A stretch of 64,000 nt of DNA from Zeimonas sp032027205 (GTDB lineage Bacteria > Pseudomonadota > Gammaproteobacteria > Burkholderiales > Burkholderiaceae_E), in assembly GCA_032027205.1 (NCBI GenBank), contig JAVSMN010000001.1, forward strand, positions 124,001-188,000. Reading direction: 5' to 3'. A program made the translations under genes and the position numbers. Positions 38,097 to 45,859 of the stretch are shown here, piece by piece. The notes beneath the pieces were generated by a model that saw only the letters and a program-made list of their open reading frames with translations, searched no databases and was not told the origin of the DNA. The number at the start of each line of letters is the position of its first letter. Position 1 is the first letter of the stretch.

Positions 38097-40037
38097 ATGG
38101 CCGCAGACCCTACTACGGTGAGCGCCGCGGCGACGACCGAGGCGGTCGCCGCCGCTGCCCAGAGTCGAGACGGAACGACGGCGCGCACGTGCGCCTCACC
38201 ACCGTCCACCGTGCCGCTTTCGGTCGAAGCGACCCCGTACTCGATCTCGCCGGCGATCGACCGGGTTCCGGTAGCGCCGCACCAGCGCCGCAGGCGTGAG
38301 CCGCTGTATCGCCCCTTGCGCATCTACGCCATCGATCCCGCGGCGTCGAGATTCGAAGGTGCGATCGCGACGATCGATGTGCCCTGGGAGCCGCTGCAGC
38401 CGGGTCCGACCGGCAAGCTCTTCGTCGTCGACAATCGCGACCTCGCGCTTGGCGCGGCATACCGCTGCGCGGATCTGGACGAACCGGGCGTGCTGATCGC
38501 CGACGGCTATGCGCCGTCGCCGTCGGACCCGCGTTTCCACCAGCAGATGGTCTACGCGGTGTGCTGCAACGTGTACGCGGCGTTCCGCAAGGCACTCGGA
38601 CGCAATCCCGAGTGGGGATTCGGAGACCCGGCGTCGTCGGAACCGGCGAGACTGCTGCTGCAGCCGCACGGAGGCGACGAGCCCAATGCCTGGTACGACA
38701 ACCGCGGCACACAGGGCGCGCTCTGCTTCGGCTACTACACGGCGCCCGAAGACCCCACCGACCGGACGCTGCCGCGCGGCGTCGTCTTCACCTGCCTGTC
38801 GCACGACATCGTCGCGCACGAGGTGACGCACGCGCTGCTCGACGGCCTGCGCCCGAAACTCGCCGAGCCCAGCGGCGCAGACGTCGTCGCCTTCCATGAA
38901 GCCTTCGCCGATCTTGTCGCTCTCTTCCAGCACTTCAGCTATCGAGAGGTGGTGGCACAGGCGATCCGGCGCTGTCGAGGCGAGCTCACGCATCGCTCGC
39001 TGCTGAACGGCCTCGCGCAGCAGTTCGGCCACACGACCGAACGCGACGGGCCGATGCGCAGTGCCGTCGACGACGACCCCGAGCATCCGACGCTCTACAG
39101 CGACGGCCTCGAGGCGCACCGACTCGGCGCGGTGTTGATGAGCGCCGTGTTCGAGGCTTTCGTGACGATCTATCGCCGCAAGACCGAGCGCTACCTGCGG
39201 CTGGCCACCGACGGCAGCGGCGTGCTCTCGCCCGGCGAGCTCGCGCACGACCTGCAACAGGTGCTCGCCGAGGCGGCGAGCAAGCTCGCCGGCCAGTTCC
39301 TCGCCATCTGCATCCGCGCGATCGACTACTGCCCTCCCGTAGGCCTCACCTTCGGCGACTATCTGCGCGCGCTGGTCACCGCCGACTACGACCTCGTGCC
39401 CGACGATCCGTGGGACTACCGCGGCGCGCTCGTCGACGCGTTCCGGCGCCGCCGGATCTATCCTGAATTCGTGCCGAGCCTCTCGGAGGACGCGCTGTTG
39501 TGGCATCCGCCGCGTATCGACCTGCCGCCGGTGTCGGCGCTCGGCTTCGACGAGCGGCGCTTCCGCTGCGATCCGGCCAGCGTCGCCGATGTCCGCGAGC
39601 GGCGCCGCCAGGCCGAAGCGCTCGGGCGATTCGTCACGCAGGCCGCGCATCTCGGCGAGTTCGGCCTCGTTGCGTCCGGCGATCCGCGCCTGGCGGGCGA
39701 TCGCGTCGATCCGCCGTGCGTCGAGTCGATCCGCACGGCGCGCCGCATCGGCCCCGACGGGCAGATCGCCTTCGACCTCGTCACCGAGGTCACGCAGTTG
39801 CGACACGTGCGCGCAGGTCCCGACGGCCCGGCGTTCTCGTATCACGGAGGCTGCACGATCCTGCTCGGGCCCGATGCCAGGGTGCGCTACGTCGTGCTCA
39901 AGAGCGTCGCCGGTCGCGGGCGGCTGGAGAGGCGCCGCCGGTACCTGGAGAGCCGCGGCGCGCAGCGCTACTGGTCGGCGGTCGACGGCGAATACCGGCG
40001 CCACGGCGACTACTTCCGGCGGCTGCACTACGCCTGA
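38097..40037 (+). CDS. gluzincin (M4/thermolysin-like) metalloprotease, cytoplasmic
   Basis: This 646-residue protein has HEVTH at 241-245 and the downstream E268xxxD272 in HEAFADL, the gluzincin zinc site of thermolysin-type peptidases. It lacks a signal peptide or a propeptide, unlike secreted M4 enzymes. A C-terminal region (about 480-646) with no recognised fold includes YHGGCTILLGPDA. It starts 13 bases after the metacaspase gene, so the two are probably co-translated. It may be a substrate or activator of the caspase. Convergent with the phospholipase D gene, 19 bases beyond its stop. Confidence 0.85.
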   Translation: MAADPTTVSAAATTEAVAAAAQSRDGTTARTCASPPSTVPLSVEATPYSISPAIDRVPVAPHQRRRREPLYRPLRIYAIDPAASRFEGAIATIDVPWEPLQPGPTGKLFVVDNRDLALGAAYRCADLDEPGVLIADGYAPSPSDPRFHQQMVYAVCCNVYAAFRKALGRNPEWGFGDPASSEPARLLLQPHGGDEPNAWYDNRGTQGALCFGYYTAPEDPTDRTLPRGVVFTCLSHDIVAHEVTHALLDGLRPKLAEPSGADVVAFHEAFADLVALFQHFSYREVVAQAIRRCRGELTHRSLLNGLAQQFGHTTERDGPMRSAVDDDPEHPTLYSDGLEAHRLGAVLMSAVFEAFVTIYRRKTERYLRLATDGSGVLSPGELAHDLQQVLAEAASKLAGQFLAICIRAIDYCPPVGLTFGDYLRALVTADYDLVPDDPWDYRGALVDAFRRRRIYPEFVPSLSEDALLWHPPRIDLPPVSALGFDERRFRCDPASVADVRERRRQAEALGRFVTQAAHLGEFGLVASGDPRLAGDRVDPPCVESIRTARRIGPDGQIAFDLVTEVTQLRHVRAGPDGPAFSYHGGCTILLGPDARVRYVVLKSVAGRGRLERRRRYLESRGAQRYWSAVDGEYRRHGDYFRRLHYA

Positions 40038-40056
40038 GCCGCGCCCCCCACGCAGC

Positions 40057-41586
40057 TCACAGCAGCCATTCGACCGGCAGCAGCGACACCAGCCAGGCGC
40101 CCACGCGCCGAGCGAGACTCGCGTACGGTTCGTCGGTGTGCACGATCCGGCGGTCGTCGACCGGCTCGATCCACCGCAACTCGCGCTGGTCGTCGAGTCG
40201 CACCTCGTAGGCGAGCCGCGGAACCTGCCGATCGAAGACATCGGCGATCCGATCGGCGAGCACCGGGCTGTCGACGACGACACCCATTTCGGTGTTCAGC
40301 CTCGCCGAGCGGGGGTCGAAATTAAACGAGCCGACAAAGATGCGCGCGCGATCCACGGCGAAGGTCTTCGCGTGCAGGCTCGACGACGAGCTGCCGGCGA
40401 AGCCGCGGTCGCGCACGGGGTCGGGCGCGACGCCGCCCTTCATCTCGAACAGCTCGACGCCGGCCTCGCGCAGCGCCTTGCGCCGCCTGGCATAACCGGC
40501 GTGCACGACAACGACGTCGGTGGCTTCCAGCGAGTTGGTCAGAACCCGCACGCGCACCCCTTCGGCGGCCATCCGCGTCAGCGCCTCGGTGCCGACCTTC
40601 GCCGGCACGAAATACGGCGAGACGAGCTCGAGTTCGGCCTGCGGATTGCCGAGCAGATCCGACAACCGGCTCGGCAGCATCGCATCTTCCTCGGCCAGGC
40701 CGAGCCCCTTTGCCGGGTCGTCGCTGACGAGATGCGCCGGCGCCCATTCCAGCTCGAGCGTGCCGTCGAGCAGCTCGCGCACGAAAGCCTGCTGCGCGAC
40801 GGCGCGAAGGTATTCGGCTGCCGCAGGGTCGAGTTCGGCGCGTGCGGCGCTCTCCGCCAGGTCGACCTCGTCGGGCGCGTCGACGTCGCCGACGATGCGA
40901 TCGACCGGCCATGCCGAGGCGCTCGCCCAATAGCGATCGAAGTCGATCGACACCTCGTCGACGACGGGCCCGATCGCCATCAGGTCGAGGTCGAGGAACA
41001 GCAGCTCCTGCCCGGCGCCGAAATACTCGTCGCCGACGTTGCGCCCGCCGACGATCGTTACCTGATTGTCCGCGGTGAACGACTTGTTGTGCATGCGCCG
41101 GTTCAGGCGCTCGAAGTCGGTGAGGTAGCCGAGCCAGCGCCAGCGCCGGCTCGGAAACGGGTTGAACAACCGTACCTCGATGTTCGCGTGCGCATCGAGT
41201 GCGACGAGCAGCGGATCGAGCCCGGCAGTGTTGTTGTCGTCGAGCAGCAGCCGCACGCGAACGCCGCGCTCGGCGGCGTGCAGCAGCGCGTCGAAGAGCA
41301 GCGTGCCGGACAGGTCGTCGTGCCAGATGTAGTACTGCACGTCGAGCGTGCGCTGCGCAGCCGCGGCGAGCAGCGCGCGCGCCGCGAAGGCATCGCGCCC
41401 GTTGCGCAGCTCGAACACGCCCGACTCGCGCGGGTGCGCGGCCACGCGCGGCTGCACTGCGCGGCCGAGCCGCGTGTCGGCGGTATCGCGTTGCACCGAC
41501 GAGATCGTCCGGCCTTCGGGCGTCGGGAACCGCGCACAGCCGGCGAGCGGGAGCACGACGACGAGCGCCAGCAGCAACGCCTTCAC
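40057..41586 (-). CDS. phospholipase D / cardiolipin synthase-like lipoprotein
   Basis: This 509-residue protein begins at a GTG that overlaps the dctM stop (GTGA). A signal peptide ends in the lipobox LAGC with Cys17. Two HKD motifs are complete: HNKSFTAD and HAKTFAVD, each followed by a typical GGRN or GSFNFDPRS block. The closest functional group is the ClsC-type/PLD family that transfers phosphatidyl groups. The gene is the last of the TRAP operon and converges with the metalloprotease gene. Confidence 0.9.
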   Translation of the reverse strand: MKALLLALVVVLPLAGCARFPTPEGRTISSVQRDTADTRLGRAVQPRVAAHPRESGVFELRNGRDAFAARALLAAAAQRTLDVQYYIWHDDLSGTLLFDALLHAAERGVRVRLLLDDNNTAGLDPLLVALDAHANIEVRLFNPFPSRRWRWLGYLTDFERLNRRMHNKSFTADNQVTIVGGRNVGDEYFGAGQELLFLDLDLMAIGPVVDEVSIDFDRYWASASAWPVDRIVGDVDAPDEVDLAESAARAELDPAAAEYLRAVAQQAFVRELLDGTLELEWAPAHLVSDDPAKGLGLAEEDAMLPSRLSDLLGNPQAELELVSPYFVPAKVGTEALTRMAAEGVRVRVLTNSLEATDVVVVHAGYARRRKALREAGVELFEMKGGVAPDPVRDRGFAGSSSSSLHAKTFAVDRARIFVGSFNFDPRSARLNTEMGVVVDSPVLADRIADVFDRQVPRLAYEVRLDDQRELRWIEPVDDRRIVHTDEPYASLARRVGAWLVSLLPVEWLL

Positions 41587-42884
41587 ATGTGGGCGGGCAG
41601 GAAGGTCGCGATCACCGGGAACGCGACGAGCACCGCGAGCCGCACGATGTCGGTGACGACGAACGGCGCCACACCGAGGAAGATCGTCGACAGCTTCACG
41701 TCGCGCACGACGCTCTTGATGACGAACACGTTCATCCCCACCGGCGGATGGATCAAGCCGAGCTCGACGGTGACGACGACGATGACGCCGAACCAGATCG
41801 GGTCGAAGCCCAGCTGCATGATCAGCGGAAAGACGATCGGCACGGTGAGGATGATCATCGCCATCGCATCCATGATGCAGCCGAGCAGCAGGTACATCAG
41901 CAGGATCAGCGCGAGCACCTCGTAGCGGCCCAGGCCCAGCCCGGTAAGCCACGAGGTGAGCGCCTGCGGCGTCTGCGTGATGGTGAGGAAGTAGCCGAAA
42001 AGCAGCGCGCCGATGAGGATCGTGAACACCGCGGCCGTCGTTCGCAGCGACTCGATCAGGCACTGCATGAACTGGCTGCGCGAGAGCTTGCGGCGCAGCA
42101 CGCCGATGATGAACGCCCCGGCCGCACCCATGCCACCGGCCTCGGTGGCGGTGAAGAGCCCGCCGTACAGCCCGCCGATGATGAACAGGAACAGCAGCGC
42201 GACCGCCCAGATGTCGCGCAGCGACGCGAGCCGCTGCCTCATCGTGTGCCGCTCGCCCGAGGGCAGGAAGCCGGGCCGCACCATGCCGATCACGTTGATC
42301 GTGAAGATGTACATCGAGACGGCGAGGATGCCGGGCAGGATGCCGGCGATGAACAGCTTGCCGATATCCTGCTCGGTGATCAGGCCGTACACCGCAAGCA
42401 CGGTCGATGGCGGGATCATGATCCCCAGCGAGCCCCCGGCGGCGATGACGCCGGTGGAGAAGCTCTGGGGGTAGCCGTAGCGGCGCATCTCCGGATACGC
42501 CACCGACGAGAAGGTGGCGGCGGTGGCGACCGACGAGCCGCAGATCGCCGCGAAACCGCCGCAGGCAGCGATCGTCGCGATGCCCAGCCCTCCCTTGAAG
42601 TGCCCGACGAATGCGTTCGATGCGCGAAACAGTTCGCGGCTCATGCCCGAGGCCGAAGCGAAGGCGCCCATCAGCAGGAACAGCGGAATCACCGCGAACT
42701 GCACGTCGGCCACGGTGCGGATCGGCGACTGCGCGAGCAGGCTCATCGCCGAGGCCCAGTCCTGGTTCAGGTAGCCGAAGCCGACGATGCCCACCAGTCC
42801 CATTGCGATGCCGACCGGCACGCGAAGCAGCATCAGCACGAAGAGGACGACGAAACCAGTGACCGCAACCGCGTGCTCGTTCAT
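41583..42884 (-). CDS. dctM: TRAP transporter large permease subunit
   Basis: This 433-residue membrane protein has about 12 helices and the DctM pattern: IPLFLLMGAFASASGMSRELF, SSVATAATFSSVAYPEM, GTLGIMIPPS-like (here GSLGIMIPPSTVLAVYG) and PPVGMNVFVI near the C-terminus. It forms the ion-coupled channel of a TRAP transporter. The start is the ATG at 42884, four bases after the dctQ stop. The substrate cannot be read from the sequence; organic acids are usual. Confidence 0.93.
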   Translation of the reverse strand: MNEHAVAVTGFVVLFVLMLLRVPVGIAMGLVGIVGFGYLNQDWASAMSLLAQSPIRTVADVQFAVIPLFLLMGAFASASGMSRELFRASNAFVGHFKGGLGIATIAACGGFAAICGSSVATAATFSSVAYPEMRRYGYPQSFSTGVIAAGGSLGIMIPPSTVLAVYGLITEQDIGKLFIAGILPGILAVSMYIFTINVIGMVRPGFLPSGERHTMRQRLASLRDIWAVALLFLFIIGGLYGGLFTATEAGGMGAAGAFIIGVLRRKLSRSQFMQCLIESLRTTAAVFTILIGALLFGYFLTITQTPQALTSWLTGLGLGRYEVLALILLMYLLLGCIMDAMAMIILTVPIVFPLIMQLGFDPIWFGVIVVVTVELGLIHPPVGMNVFVIKSVVRDVKLSTIFLGVAPFVVTDIVRLAVLVAFPVIATFLPAHM

Positions 42885-42888
42885 CGGA

Positions 42889-43467
42889 TCATTCGGTAGA
42901 GACGGAAGCGCGCGACCCGGCCTCGAGCGCGAGCGGATGCAGCACCAGTCGATACAGCCGAATGGCCAGCAGCAACACGGCGGCAACGAGGCCGATCCAC
43001 GCGAGTGCGTAATAGATCCAGACCGGCTGGCGCAGGTCGAAGGTGAGCACGTTCTCGGCGCGCGTATCGAGCACCTTGCTGCCCATCATGATCATGAAGG
43101 CCGTCATCGCGAACAGCGTCAGCGCGGTAGCGAAGACGTCGAGCCCACGCTGCCAGCGCGGGCCCAGCGCTCCCCAGATCAGGTCGACCGTGATGTGCTC
43201 GCCGCGATAGCCGGTGCCCGCCATGCCCCAGAAGATCAGCGTGGCCAGCAGCAGCCGGCTGAAGTCGTAGGTGTCGGGAATCTGCCAGGCGAAGAAATAG
43301 CGCAGGATCACCGACACGAAGGTCAGCGCCGTGACGACGGCGAGGAACCACGCCGCCGTGACCTCGATCGCGCCGATGAAGCGATCGAGCGCCGGATGGG
43401 CGACGGCAACCTGCGCCGGCGGCGGCGCTGCGCCGCCCTCCGGCGGCGCGCTCCCGCCTCGCGTCAC
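42889..43467 (-). CDS. dctQ: TRAP transporter small permease subunit
   Basis: This 192-residue protein has four membrane helices and the DctQ motif HITVDLIWG. The GTG start at 43467 overlaps the dctP stop as GTGA. The first 30 residues are Gly/Pro/Ala-rich and polar, which fits a cytoplasmic N-terminus. It pairs with DctM as in other two-gene TRAP permeases. Confidence 0.9.
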   Translation of the reverse strand: MTRGGSAPPEGGAAPPPAQVAVAHPALDRFIGAIEVTAAWFLAVVTALTFVSVILRYFFAWQIPDTYDFSRLLLATLIFWGMAGTGYRGEHITVDLIWGALGPRWQRGLDVFATALTLFAMTAFMIMMGSKVLDTRAENVLTFDLRQPVWIYYALAWIGLVAAVLLLAIRLYRLVLHPLALEAGSRASVSTE

Positions 43468-44507
43468 TTCGCCGCCGCGCCGTACTTCTCGAGCAGCGTC
43501 TCGAACTCCTTCATCGCCGCATCGGGATCGACGCCGACCTTGCGCACGTTGTCGGCCCAGGTCTTGTGCAGCGGCTGGGCGGCCTTCTTCCACGCCGCCG
43601 TCTGCTCGGGCGAGATCTTGTAGACCTCATGTCCCTCCTCCGCGGCGAGCTTGGCAATGCCGCCGTGCTCGAAGTCGGCCCACGGCGAAGCCACACGCAC
43701 CGCCCATTCGTTGGTGCAGTGATCGTCGATCACTTTCTTCTGGGTGGCCGACATCCGGTTGTACTTCGACTTGTTGAACACCATCGCGAAGGTGGTCGCA
43801 TACAACGGCGCGTTCATGTGGTACTTGGTGACCTTGTCGATGCCGAACAGGATCACCGAGCCCCACGGGAAGGTGACCGCGTCGGCGACGCCCTTCTCGA
43901 TGACGTCGCGCACCTCGGGAGCCGACGCCTGCACGTTGGTGCCGCCGAGCATCGTCACGAAGGTGGCCATCGTGGCATGCGCCGGGCGGATCTTCATTCC
44001 GGAGACGTCCTCGGGCGCCATGATCTTCTTCGTGCGCGAATGGAAGCTGCCCGGATCGTGCACGAACGCGAAGCAGAACTTCACGTCCTTCATCTCGCGC
44101 TCGGCGTACTTGCGATACCACTCGTCGATCGCCTGCGTGCCGCCCTTGGCGTTCGACAGCAGGAAGGGCAGCTCGCCGGCGCCGATGATCGGGAATCGAC
44201 CCGGCTGGTAGCCTGGATTCACGTAGGTCATGTCGGCGATGCCGTCGCGCGCCATGTCGTAGTGATCGAAGGCCTTGCCCAGCTGCTGCGACGGGTAGAC
44301 CTTCGAACGGATCGTCCCGTTCGACGCCTTCTCCACCGACGCGCCCCACTCCTCGAGCGCCTTCTGCAGTGGATGCGACGGCGGCACCCAGTGCGAGATC
44401 TTCAGGTCGAAGGTCTGCTCCTGCGCATGCAGTGCAGGAGTCGTGGCGGCGAGCGCGGCGGCCGCTGCGAGCGCGGCGGCGCAGCCGATCAGGCGATCGG
44501 GTTTCAT
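43464..44507 (-). CDS. dctP: TRAP transporter substrate-binding protein
   Basis: This 347-residue periplasmic receptor has a signal peptide (cleavage near ALHA-QE) and the DctP fold with LKISHWVPPSHPLQKALEEW, FPIIGAGELPFLLSNA and a conserved Arg in MKIRPAHATMATFVTMLGG near residue 172 that normally binds a substrate carboxylate. GAGGAGGAG lies before the ATG at 44507. It is the first TRAP gene, 40 bases after an ABC-type binding-protein gene. Confidence 0.92.
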   Translation of the reverse strand: MKPDRLIGCAAALAAAAALAATTPALHAQEQTFDLKISHWVPPSHPLQKALEEWGASVEKASNGTIRSKVYPSQQLGKAFDHYDMARDGIADMTYVNPGYQPGRFPIIGAGELPFLLSNAKGGTQAIDEWYRKYAEREMKDVKFCFAFVHDPGSFHSRTKKIMAPEDVSGMKIRPAHATMATFVTMLGGTNVQASAPEVRDVIEKGVADAVTFPWGSVILFGIDKVTKYHMNAPLYATTFAMVFNKSKYNRMSATQKKVIDDHCTNEWAVRVASPWADFEHGGIAKLAAEEGHEVYKISPEQTAAWKKAAQPLHKTWADNVRKVGVDPDAAMKEFETLLEKYGAAAK

Positions 44508-44547
44508 GGGTGTCTCCTCCTCGTTCCGGTATTCGAGGCCTGCGGCC

Positions 44548-45771
44548 TCACTTGTTGGCAACCAGCGGGCACTTCCCTTCGCTCATCGGCCGGAAGGCCT
44601 GGTCGGCCGGCACCGAAGCGAGCGTCTTGAAGTAGTCCCATTCCTCCTTCGATTCCTCGGGCGACTTCACCTGCAGAAGATACATTGGATGCAGCTTGCG
44701 CCCGTCCTCGCGGATGCGACCCCGGCCGAACAGCGGATCGTCCGTGGGCATCGCCTTCATCGCGGCGACGATCGCCTTGCCGTCCTCGGCGTTGCCGACC
44801 TTGTCGACCGCCTTCAGGTAATGCAGCACCCCCGCATAGACCCCCGCCTGCATGTCGTTGGGCATCGCGTGGTTGTGCGCGCGCTTGCGAAACTCGCGCG
44901 ACCACTTGCGCGTGCCGTCGTTCATGTCCCAGTAGAACGGGTTCACCAGCAGCGCGCCCTTCGCCGCCGCCAGGCCGAGCGCGGGAACGTTGTTGATGCC
45001 GAAGATCAGCGGCGCGATCGTCTGCTTCGCGGGGAGCCCGAACTCGGCGGCCTGCTTCATCGACGTCGTCGTGTCGCCACCGGCCACCGCCAGCGCGACG
45101 ACGCCGGCGCCCGACGACTGCGCGCTGATCAGGAACGACGAATAATCCATCGTGCCGATCGGCGCCCGCACGGCGCCGAGCACTAGTCCTCCGCCGCTCT
45201 TCACCTCTTCGGAGGCCTGCTTCTCGAGATCGTGGCCGAAGGCGTAGTCGGCGGTAACGAAGAACCAGCTCTTGCCGCCGCGCTGCATTACGGCCCTGGC
45301 GAGCGAATGACCGTACGACCACGTGTCGTAGGTCCAGTGCACGGTGTTCGGCGAGCACTTCGAGCCGGTAAGCTCCGCCGACCCGGCACCCGAGCCGACC
45401 ATCACCTTGTTCCGATCGCGCACGACGTCGCTGACGGCGAAGGCAACCGCCGAGTTCGGCAGGTCGGCGATCATGTTCACGCCGTCCTCGTCGATCCAGC
45501 GACGCGCGATCGCGCTGCCGACGTCGGGCTTGTTCTGGTGGTCGGCCGAGACGACCTCGACCGCGCGCCCGGCCGCCTTGCCGCCGTAGTCTTCGACCGC
45601 CATCTTCGCCGCGAGCACCGAACCGGGCCCCTGGAAGTCGGCGTAGACGCTCGACTGGTCGTTCATCACGCCGATGCGGATCGGCTTGGACTGCGCGAAA
45701 GCGCCGGCTGCGGCAAGCGAAGCGGCCGTGGCGACGACAGCGGCGATGACGATTCGACGCGTCTGGATCAT
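44548..45771 (-). CDS. ABC-type (Leu/Ile/Val family) substrate-binding protein
   Basis: This 407-residue protein has a signal peptide ending near AFA-QS and the type I periplasmic-binding fold of the branched-chain amino-acid/amide family: IRIGVMNDQSSVYADFQGPGS near the mature N-terminus, then ADHQNKPDVGSAIARRW and FFVTADYAFGHDLEK. No ABC permease or ATPase genes are nearby. It lies directly upstream of the TRAP genes on the same strand. Confidence 0.9.
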   Translation of the reverse strand: MIQTRRIVIAAVVATAASLAAAGAFAQSKPIRIGVMNDQSSVYADFQGPGSVLAAKMAVEDYGGKAAGRAVEVVSADHQNKPDVGSAIARRWIDEDGVNMIADLPNSAVAFAVSDVVRDRNKVMVGSGAGSAELTGSKCSPNTVHWTYDTWSYGHSLARAVMQRGGKSWFFVTADYAFGHDLEKQASEEVKSGGGLVLGAVRAPIGTMDYSSFLISAQSSGAGVVALAVAGGDTTTSMKQAAEFGLPAKQTIAPLIFGINNVPALGLAAAKGALLVNPFYWDMNDGTRKWSREFRKRAHNHAMPNDMQAGVYAGVLHYLKAVDKVGNAEDGKAIVAAMKAMPTDDPLFGRGRIREDGRKLHPMYLLQVKSPEESKEEWDYFKTLASVPADQAFRPMSEGKCPLVANK

Positions 45772-45859
45772 TGCAATGCCCCCTGGTTGGGATCCGGGAG
45801 CTTAACGCGCCGGGCAACCACCGCGAATAGGGGTAGTGCCGACTGCAGGGACGGCGACC

